A DNA stretch of 6,143 bases from an uncultured bacterium (GTDB lineage: Bacteria; Bacillota_A; Clostridia; Oscillospirales; Oscillospiraceae): NCBI GenBank assembly GCA_945917385.1, contig CAMEHJ010000080.1:1-6143 (forward strand), given 5' to 3'. Below the pieces are notes generated by a model. The model searched no databases. It was not told the DNA's origin and saw only the letters and a program-made list of their open reading frames with translations. Positions 1 through 4,681 of this stretch are shown one piece after another; position 1 is the stretch's first letter; each line of letters starts with the position of its first letter. The position numbers and the translations under genes were made by a program.

Positions 1-3000
1 CATTCTTCTTGGGCATTTTGAAGCTGGTGACCTTTTCGCCGTCCAGATACCAGCCATCAAAGGTGTAGCCGGGCATGGCGGGCGCCGCAGCCACGTTGAC
101 GTTTGAGCCGCTCTCTGCTGTAACGGTGGCGGGAAGCGTGGGTGCGCCGGCGGGCACAACTTCCCCGGTGTAGGAGTAGCTGACCTCGAACTTGGTCTTT
201 TTCCAGAGCGCGTAGAGGTCATTTGCCTCGGTGCTTTCAATGGTGACGCTGGAAACGGGGTTTACGCCGTCGAGTGACCAGCCGACAAATTCATATCCAT
301 CGTTTTCACCGAAGCCGGTCGTACCGTATGCGACAACGTCTACCGTACTGTTAACAATATACGGGCCTGCAAAATAGGTGTCGGGGGTGGTGCTGAAGTT
401 TGCGTGATAAACAATGCTCGCTCTTGCGGGGGAGGGTTTATAAACCGCGGTCAGCGTGACATTGCCGGAGATAGCGATATAATCGCCGGGGAGGTAGAGG
501 TTGCCGTCATCAGCCGACCAGTAGTCAAACTGTTTGCCGTTTGTGTCAAAGGCGTTTGCAGGTACAAGAACGCCTGCGAAGCTGCCGCTCTTGTAGGTTT
601 TGCCGTCTTCAACAGCCGCTTTCTTGCCGCTTTCAGAATAGGTGACTGTATAACCGTCGGCAGAGCTGGAGAACACGGGCCAAAGCTCAACGGGCTGATA
701 GAGCTTGGTGCTCTCGTTGAAGAGTGCGCCGCTTGCATCTATCCACGCGGAGGGAGCGTTTCCTCCGTTGGCCGCGGCAACGGCAGCCATGGCTTCATCA
801 TAGCCCTCAGCCTCGGAGATGGTGCCGCCGTAGGGAACGATCAGCGTCCTGCTGCCGCCGCCGGCGGTTGCGATCGTGAGGTGGATCGTCGCGCTGACCG
901 GCTCCGCCTTCCACACCGCGTAGGCGGTCAGGCCGCGTGCGGGCATGGTCGCGGGGAAAACAAACTCCGTAGTTCCCTTAGGGTCGGCAAACCAGCCCTC
1001 AAACTTGTAGCTTGCGGGGGTATCGATCTGTCTTGCAGGCTCGGCGGGAGGAGTTACGGCTTCGGCAACGGTCTGCTGGTACTTATAGGTGAGCGTGTTT
1101 ATATCCGTGCCGTCCGCATACAGCAGGGTGATGTCGTAGCTGTTGCGGGTATAGTAGAACCTGGCGCCGTTATAATAATCCCCGCCCCATGTAGGTGTAG
1201 CTACATAGTGGCTAAAGGAGAAGCCAGTGATACCGTAACAGTCCTCATCGGAAATAATAGTGCCGCTTGTTGTGTAGTCTGTATGATCCAGCTTGTAGGA
1301 ACGTCCGCTTTCGGTTACTTCTCCGTTTTCTCCCGGCAGCACTTCAAGATAGTATCCCGCACTTCTCACACCGGGAGTGTTCTCGTCGACTGTATTTACA
1401 TAATAGAACGTAGCGCCACCCTTGGGCATTACATCAATGCTCATCTGATACGGTTCGCCGTTGGGGTTGACGCTAAAGGTTCCGCCGGGCCAGGAGTCAG
1501 CAATGTTCGCGCCCCACTTTGCGGTGACGGTCTTGGTGGTAGTGCCGCAGTTTCGATGGGAATGCTGCTCCAATGTGCAGGTAAGCGTATAGCATCCCCA
1601 GCGTACGCTATGCTGATGAGGCCACCCTCTGTCGCAGATAAGTTCATAGCAACCGGCGTCTACGCTGTGCTCATGCGCCACTTGGCCGCAGGCGTAAATC
1701 CCCGTGTAAGTGACCGTGTACTCTTTGCGGTCATACTTTACGTCCACGATGGTGCTGCCGTCGGCATTGATGGTCTGCTGCGTGATGGGCTGGACGGTGT
1801 AGTACTCCGCGTCGGACATGGTGTTCACGGAGGCGGCATTGGTCAGCTCGCCGGTGGTGCCCTGCTTGACCTCGGAGGTGTAATAGGTGTAGTTCTCGTC
1901 GTCCGCGTTTTCAAGCCAGTGGATGACGGTGTAGTCCGTCTTGGAGGAGGCAACCCAATGCGCCTTGACCTCCGCCGTTTTGTTGACGGTTTCGACCTGA
2001 GTATCGCCGACATACCAGCCGTCGAAGGTGTAGCCCGCTCTGTTGGGGGCCTTCAGGGTAACGGTGGTGCCGGCAGGATAGAACTCCGGCGCCATGTAGT
2101 CACCGCCGTCCACGTCATAAGTGACCCAGAAGCCCTTGGCTATATCCGGTGTGAGAGAGATATCGGTCGCGCCGAACACGCCGTCGAACGCAGCGTCGCC
2201 GTTCAGCCAGCCCTGAATGCTCTCGTCGGGCTCAAGGCTGCCCTTTGCGGCCTCGGCAGCCAGAGAGAACTCGCTTCCGTCCACATCCGCGCCGGGTACG
2301 CCCTCCGCCGTGTGGCAGACAACGCCGTTCTTATCAAGGAAGTAGACGTAGCTGACGTCCCTAAATATGGGGGCAACGGTAAAGTCCGTGCCGGTGACGT
2401 TGTTAATGGAGACCGTCCCGTTCGCGACGCCAATGCCAGTGCCGTCTACCGCCCAGCCGGTGAACACGGCGTTTGCCTTCTCCTGCGCGGGCGGGAGGAG
2501 GAGCGTGTCGCCGTTCTTGACGATCTGTGTCCAGTCTTCAAGCACACCGCCGTTTGCGTCGGTAAAGTAATATGTATCGTACTGCGTTTCATCCGGCTCC
2601 TTGAGCGTAAGGTCGCTCATCATGCCGGCGAGCGCCAGTGCGAATGCGCAGTCGCTGATCTTGCCGAAGGAGCAGGCGGGGCAGTCCTCAAGGCAGTCGT
2701 CCTCGGGGCAGGTGCACTCAAGGCTCTGCACATAGGGGCAGGAGCCGACAACGCCCTCGGAGCAGGCGGGGCAGTTGTCTATATCGCACGCGTCCGCGGT
2801 GCAGGTGCACTCAGGCACTTCGTTAACGGCCTCTGCCTCAATCGCACAGTTTGCGATGTCCGCTGCGCAGACGGGGCACTCCGCGTTTGCCGCGTCCTCG
2901 GTGCAGTGCACGTCACAGATGCAGACCTCTTCTTCGGTCTCTTCTTCGGCCGCGATCACGCAATTTGCGATGTCCGCTGCGCAGACGGGACAATCGGCAT

Positions 3001-3427
3001 TCGCCGCATCCTCGGTGCAGTGTGCGTCACAGGTGCAATCTGTCTTGGTTTCCTCAGAGGACTCCTCGGACTTTTCCTCGGACTTTTCCTCAGACTTTTC
3101 CTCGGACTTTTCCTCGGTCTTTTCCTCGGTCTTTTCCTCGGTCTTTTCCTCGGACTTTTCCTCGGACTTTTCCTCGGTCTTTTCCTCGGACTTTTCCTCG
3201 GTCTTTTCCTCGGACTGCGTGTCAGTCTGTGTCTCAGTCTGCTGTGTCTCAGTCTGCTGCGTCTCAGTCTGCTGCGTCTCAGTCTGCTGAGCCTCAGTCT
3301 GCTGAGCCTGTACATTGGTTTCTTCGACGACGGCGGGTTCGCTTTCGCCTTCGGCAAAAACGGTCGTCGGAACCGTCGAGAACATCATGCACACACAAAG
3401 CAGCATGGCAATAAGTTTTTTCGTCAT
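1..3427 (-). CDS. Large secreted InlB-B-repeat surface protein (C-terminus outside window)
   Basis: The frame is open without a stop from the ATG at 3427 to base 1, giving 1142 visible residues. The start follows AGGAGG (3435-3440) with a 7-base spacer. Residues 1-25 form a signal peptide: MTKK, a hydrophobic core and a VFA cleavage site before EGESE. Next come a Q/T/E-rich repeat (about 43-67), twelve T/S-E-E-K units (72-119), and a Cys-rich module (131-260; four units of six Cys). The rest is beta-type repeats of the InlB-B/Flg_new kind, shown by GYTFDGWY-like motifs near residues 465 and 1120 and by variants such as YKFEGWF, FDYWSADD and YEFVGWSLDG. A Cys/His insert (580-627) carries two H-x-H-S-x3-G-C-Y-x-L-x-C units. 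Family knowledge points to export and a cell-surface role, possibly adhesion; no ligand can be named. The attachment signal (LPxTG, SLH or other) would lie beyond base 1. Certain as a secreted repeat protein, uncertain in function. Confidence 0.93.
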   Translation of the reverse strand, partial: MTKKLIAMLLCVCMMFSTVPTTVFAEGESEPAVVEETNVQAQQTEAQQTETQQTETQQTETQQTETQTDTQSEEKTEEKSEEKTEEKSEEKSEEKTEEKTEEKTEEKSEEKSEEKSEEKSEESSEETKTDCTCDAHCTEDAANADCPVCAADIANCVIAAEEETEEEVCICDVHCTEDAANAECPVCAADIANCAIEAEAVNEVPECTCTADACDIDNCPACSEGVVGSCPYVQSLECTCPEDDCLEDCPACSFGKISDCAFALALAGMMSDLTLKEPDETQYDTYYFTDANGGVLEDWTQIVKNGDTLLLPPAQEKANAVFTGWAVDGTGIGVANGTVSINNVTGTDFTVAPIFRDVSYVYFLDKNGVVCHTAEGVPGADVDGSEFSLAAEAAKGSLEPDESIQGWLNGDAAFDGVFGATDISLTPDIAKGFWVTYDVDGGDYMAPEFYPAGTTVTLKAPNRAGYTFDGWYVGDTQVETVNKTAEVKAHWVASSKTDYTVIHWLENADDENYTYYTSEVKQGTTGELTNAASVNTMSDAEYYTVQPITQQTINADGSTIVDVKYDRKEYTVTYTGIYACGQVAHEHSVDAGCYELICDRGWPHQHSVRWGCYTLTCTLEQHSHRNCGTTTKTVTAKWGANIADSWPGGTFSVNPNGEPYQMSIDVMPKGGATFYYVNTVDENTPGVRSAGYYLEVLPGENGEVTESGRSYKLDHTDYTTSGTIISDEDCYGITGFSFSHYVATPTWGGDYYNGARFYYTRNSYDITLLYADGTDINTLTYKYQQTVAEAVTPPAEPARQIDTPASYKFEGWFADPKGTTEFVFPATMPARGLTAYAVWKAEPVSATIHLTIATAGGGSRTLIVPYGGTISEAEGYDEAMAAVAAANGGNAPSAWIDASGALFNESTKLYQPVELWPVFSSSADGYTVTYSESGKKAAVEDGKTYKSGSFAGVLVPANAFDTNGKQFDYWSADDGNLYLPGDYIAISGNVTLTAVYKPSPARASIVYHANFSTTPDTYFAGPYIVNSTVDVVAYGTTGFGENDGYEFVGWSLDGVNPVSSVTIESTEANDLYALWKKTKFEVSYSYTGEVVPAGAPTLPATVTAESGSNVNVAAAPAMPGYTFDGWYLDGEKVTSFKMPKKN
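2846..3037 (-). repeat. 114-bp-period direct repeat encoding six-cysteine modules
   Basis: Two copies (2960-3037 and 2846-2923) encode C-x-C-x3-C-x8-C-x2-C-x6-C, both containing HCTEDAANA and CPVCAADIANC. Their DNA is nearly identical over most of the 78-base core, which indicates a recent duplication. Two more divergent units of the same plan (C-x-C-x4-C-x3/4-C-x2-C-x6/7-C) follow at about residues 209-260 without such DNA identity. The cysteine spacing suits disulfide knots or metal knuckles; the sequence does not decide between them. Confidence 0.85.
3071..3214 (-). repeat. 12-bp tandem repeat, 12 units, encoding (T/S)EEK
   Basis: Twelve uninterrupted 12-base units encode S/T-E-E-K in the N-terminal part of the surface protein, followed by a degenerate SEES unit. 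Units differ mainly at the base that switches Ser (TCC) and Thr (ACC), with one TCT variant. The array is highly charged and probably forms an extended or helical stalk next to the signal peptide. Because the unit is a multiple of three, gain or loss of copies would change length without breaking the frame. Confidence 0.95.
3227..3301 (-). repeat. 15-bp tandem repeat, 5 units, encoding QTE(T/A)Q
   Basis: Five 15-base units encode QTEAQ once and QTETQ four times, directly after the mature N-terminus of the surface protein and just before the EEK array. The units are nearly identical at DNA level, with differences mostly in the Thr/Ala codon. This is low-complexity linker sequence and is also prone to in-frame length change. 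Confidence 0.9.
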
Positions 3428-3432
3428 GTCAT

Positions 3433-3440
3433 ATCCTCCT
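3433..3440 (-). promoter_or_regulatory. Ribosome binding site of the surface protein gene
   Basis: AGGAGGAT on the minus strand lies 7 bases (counted from AGGAGG) before the ATG at 3427. Another ATG at 3432 runs into TGA after two codons, so the ATG at 3427 is the start. Confidence 0.85.
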
Positions 3441-3462
3441 CATGATATACTCAGTTTCAAAA

Positions 3463-3819
3463 TCAATGTTCGAGAATCATTTCAATAATCATAATAAGCT
3501 CAAGCACGCTTCGGAACGAGGCCTCTTTTCTGGCTGCCGGCCACCGTACTTTTCCCTGCCAGCTATAATTCTGCCGGAAAAGTATCTCAATCTCAAAGCT
3601 CGGCGCGGAAGGCGACTGTGCCGTCACGCCGGGAGAGCCCCGATTTGAGATATCCATCTGCTCGTCCAGCAGGAGTATCATGCGCGAAAGGCTTGTAAAA
3701 GGAATCGGTTTTCTTATGCTGCCTCCGGAGATATACCCCTTGACCTGCCCGTTGTCGCAAGGCTCCAGATATATTCCGAAAACGTTCGCCCCGATAGGCG
3801 TCATTCTGCACTCACGCAC
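3463..3819 (-). CDS. Conserved small protein of unknown function (118 aa, GTG start)
   Basis: The 118-residue protein has two parts. Residues 1-55 hold TPIGANVFGIYLEP, KGYISGGS, KPIPFTSLSRMILLLDEQMD; residues 74-118 hold ILFRQNYSWQGKVRW and SFRSVLELIMIIEMILE. A Ser/Pro-rich linker (about 58-74) joins them. From memory, the pattern R-x-L-F-R-Q-N-x-S-W-Q-G-x-V-x-W followed by SFRSVLELI recurs in small proteins of gut Clostridia with no assigned function. No signal peptide or membrane span is seen, so it is probably cytoplasmic. The GTG at 3819 is preferred because AGGAGG (3828-3833) sits 8 bases before it; an ATG at 3840 lies upstream of that site, and an ATG at 3804 is too far from it. The frame stays open upstream to 4050, but that part reads as noncoding. 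Its stop lies 35 bases before the surface protein gene, with no terminator between, so co-transcription is likely. Confidence 0.82.
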   Translation of the reverse strand: MRECRMTPIGANVFGIYLEPCDNGQVKGYISGGSIRKPIPFTSLSRMILLLDEQMDISNRGSPGVTAQSPSAPSFEIEILFRQNYSWQGKVRWPAARKEASFRSVLELIMIIEMILEH

Positions 3820-3827
3820 AGGAAAAC

Positions 3828-3833
3828 CCTCCT
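3828..3833 (-). promoter_or_regulatory. Shine-Dalgarno that sets the GTG start of the small gene
   Basis: AGGAGG on the minus strand (within AAAGGAGGG, 3827-3835) is 8 bases from GTG at 3819. It lies inside the reading frame opened by the ATG at 3840, which therefore cannot be served by it, and it is 23 bases from the ATG at 3804. This spacing decides for the GTG. Confidence 0.75.
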
Positions 3834-3853
3834 TTCCCATTGTCTTTGGGCAC

Positions 3854-3864
3854 AGTATATACCA
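3854..3864 (-). promoter_or_regulatory. Probable extended -10 promoter of the small gene
   Basis: On the minus strand TGGTATATACT gives an extended -10 (TGG before TATATA, or alternatively TATACT), about 35 bases upstream of the GTG start. No good -35 hexamer is visible at 17 bases (AGCGAA), but the DNA upstream to about 3930 is strongly AT-rich and could serve as an UP-like element. The leader would be roughly 30 bases. Confidence 0.45.
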
Positions 3865-3939
3865 CCACACTATGAATTCGCTATGATTTGAAAAAATTTG
3901 CAGATTATTTTTAAAAAGAATATATAAAAACAGGAAAGA

Positions 3940-3959
3940 CGCTCTGCGGCCGGAGAGCG
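3940..3959 (-). terminator. GC-rich hairpin, possible minus-strand terminator
   Basis: CGCTCT and AGAGCG form a perfect 6-bp stem around an inner CGGCCG palindrome. On the minus strand the hairpin is followed by TCTTTCCTGTTTTT, a broken U-rich tract; on the plus strand no T-run follows. It could end transcription entering from the right on the minus strand, protecting the small gene's promoter. No sure gene lies upstream of it on that strand, so the role is tentative. Confidence 0.4.
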
Positions 3960-4022
3960 CCTTCCCTTCGGAGACTCGTTGACGAATAAAGTGCAGTGAT
4001 AGTGTGAGCGGCGAAGCGGGTG

Positions 4023-4172
4023 TCAGGTTTTGTCCTTCAGATTCACACACGATTGCCTGATAGGCGCATAGACATGATCGATTTCATCCATATCCGCATA
4101 GATGGCGGTGAAAATGAGCTTCCCTCTAAGGGAGATGAACTCTGCGCTTTTATTGAGCCGTATCGGAATCAT
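4023..4172 (-). CDS. Doubtful 49-aa open frame or gene remnant
   Basis: On the minus strand, ATG at 4172 opens MIPIRLNKSAEFISLRGK, continues through FTAIYADMDEIDHVYAPIRQ and stops at TGA (4023-4025). The same frame is open back to 4253, into the promoter of the Fur gene, with a TTG at 4217 as another possible start. Composition is protein-like, but no Shine-Dalgarno precedes either start, and the plus strand is open over the same stretch (4020-4262). I do not recognise the family. It may be a degraded gene end, part of a dispersed noncoding element, or chance. Confidence 0.2.
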   Translation of the reverse strand: MIPIRLNKSAEFISLRGKLIFTAIYADMDEIDHVYAPIRQSCVNLKDKT

Positions 4173-4236
4173 GCGGCCGAAACCGCGGGGGAGTCGGCCC
4201 GTAGATTTTGCCGCCAAAAAATATCCGGATCCCGTC

Positions 4237-4265
4237 TTGACATCGTTTGTATCTCAAGATAAAAT
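4237..4265 (+). promoter_or_regulatory. Consensus sigma-A promoter of the Fur-family operon
   Basis: A perfect -35 TTGACA (4237-4242) is separated by 17 bases from a -10 TAAAAT (4260-4265), one mismatch from consensus. Transcription should begin near 4272, leaving a leader of about 25 bases before the GTG at 4298. It is the strongest promoter match in the window. Confidence 0.88.
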
Positions 4266-4269
4266 TGAT

Positions 4270-4284
4270 TTAGAATAATTCTAA
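4270..4284 (+). promoter_or_regulatory. PerR/Fur-type operator, perfect 7-1-7 palindrome
   Basis: TTAGAATAATTCTAA is a perfect inverted repeat of two 7-base arms around one central A. The known Bacillus PerR box is TTATAATNATTATAA, so each arm differs at one position. It sits over the predicted transcription start, 5 bases after the -10 element and 13 before the regulator's own GTG. A bound dimer would block RNA polymerase, so autorepression of the operon is the natural reading (inference). Confidence 0.8.
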
Positions 4285-4297
4285 TCCGGAGAATGCC

Positions 4298-4669
4298 GTG
4301 ACTAAGTACGCACAACAGATACTTGATATCATAAATACCTGTTCGGAACATCTGACTGCCGAGCAGATCTATCTGCGCCTTAAAGCCTCGAACTCTAAGA
4401 TCGTTCTTGCCACGGTATATAATAATCTCAATCTGCTGTGCGAACAGGATCGGATCAGAAAGGTTTCCCTGGAGGGCTATCCTGACCGCTATGATAAAAT
4501 CGAAAAGCACGATCATCTGGTATGTAAAAAATGCGGCGCGCTCTCCGATATCTGTCTCTCCGATCTCACAGCCCAACTGCAGGAGCAGATCCCGGAGGAG
4601 ATAATTTCCTACGACCTGAAAGTCAATTATATCTGCCCTTCCTGCCGAAGCAAGGCAGAGAAAGAATAA
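4298..4669 (+). CDS. Fur-family metalloregulator, PerR-like, short N-terminus
   Basis: The 123-residue protein is a Fur superfamily repressor. It has a winged helix with LTAEQIY (19-25) and recognition helix LATVYNNLNLL (37-47), then a dimerisation domain. Structural-zinc cysteines are present as C76/C79 and C113/C116. Residues matching the Bacillus PerR regulatory metal site are all there: H18 (H37), D66 (D85), H71 and H73 (H91, H93) and D84 (D104). This favours PerR-type peroxide/metal sensing over classical Fur, though the exact metal cannot be read from sequence. The protein lacks the usual first helix, about 20 residues. The GTG start follows CGGAGA weakly; a nearby ATG (4293) stops after two codons, and the promoter and operator just upstream leave little room for more. 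It is followed after 12 bases by the glutamate-synthase-like gene, so it probably controls its own operon. Family assignment is firm; PerR function is inferred. Confidence 0.93.
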   Translation: MTKYAQQILDIINTCSEHLTAEQIYLRLKASNSKIVLATVYNNLNLLCEQDRIRKVSLEGYPDRYDKIEKHDHLVCKKCGALSDICLSDLTAQLQEQIPEEIISYDLKVNYICPSCRSKAEKE

Positions 4670-4681
4670 GGAGGATAAACC

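Larger units (their letters stand above)
3865..4236. other. Intergenic stretch without a convincing gene
   Basis: The left part (3865-3935) is AT-rich promoter-proximal DNA including a TTTTTAAAAA palindrome. The hairpin at 3940-3959 follows. From 3965 to 4236 the DNA is of ordinary composition, with open but weakly supported frames on both strands and no strong ribosome binding site. A second inverted repeat, GGCCGA (4175-4180) with TCGGCC (4194-4199), encloses a CCGCGG palindrome. No tRNA, rRNA, CRISPR repeat or insertion-sequence end was recognised. Confidence 0.5.

Noticed and set aside
3055..3301. CRISPR-like repeat array.
   Set aside because: The units are contiguous 12- and 15-base coding repeats with no spacers and are not palindromic.
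2775..3414. Ser-, Arg- and Pro-rich frames on both strands over the repeat region.
   Set aside because: They are frame-shifted readings of the 12- and 15-base tandem repeats in the surface protein gene.
404..3445. 1013-residue open frame on the plus strand.
   Set aside because: It lies in exact codon register antisense to the surface protein gene, and its sequence is the low-complexity mirror of that gene's repeats (long L-G-L-F runs opposite the EEK array). Its start has no ribosome binding site, and the minus-strand reading has a signal peptide, family motifs and AGGAGG.
3483..3497. Fur/PerR-like box on the minus strand (TTATTATGATTATTG) upstream of the surface protein gene.
   Set aside because: It matches the PerR consensus at only about 11 of 14 positions, is not symmetric, and lies within the coding end of the small gene where it encodes LIMII; no good promoter is beside it.
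3820..4050. N-terminal extension of the small gene up to 4050 (195 residues).
   Set aside because: The extension crosses the hairpin and the AT-rich promoter region, contains no family-like sequence, and the strong ribosome binding site at 3828-3833 points to the GTG at 3819.
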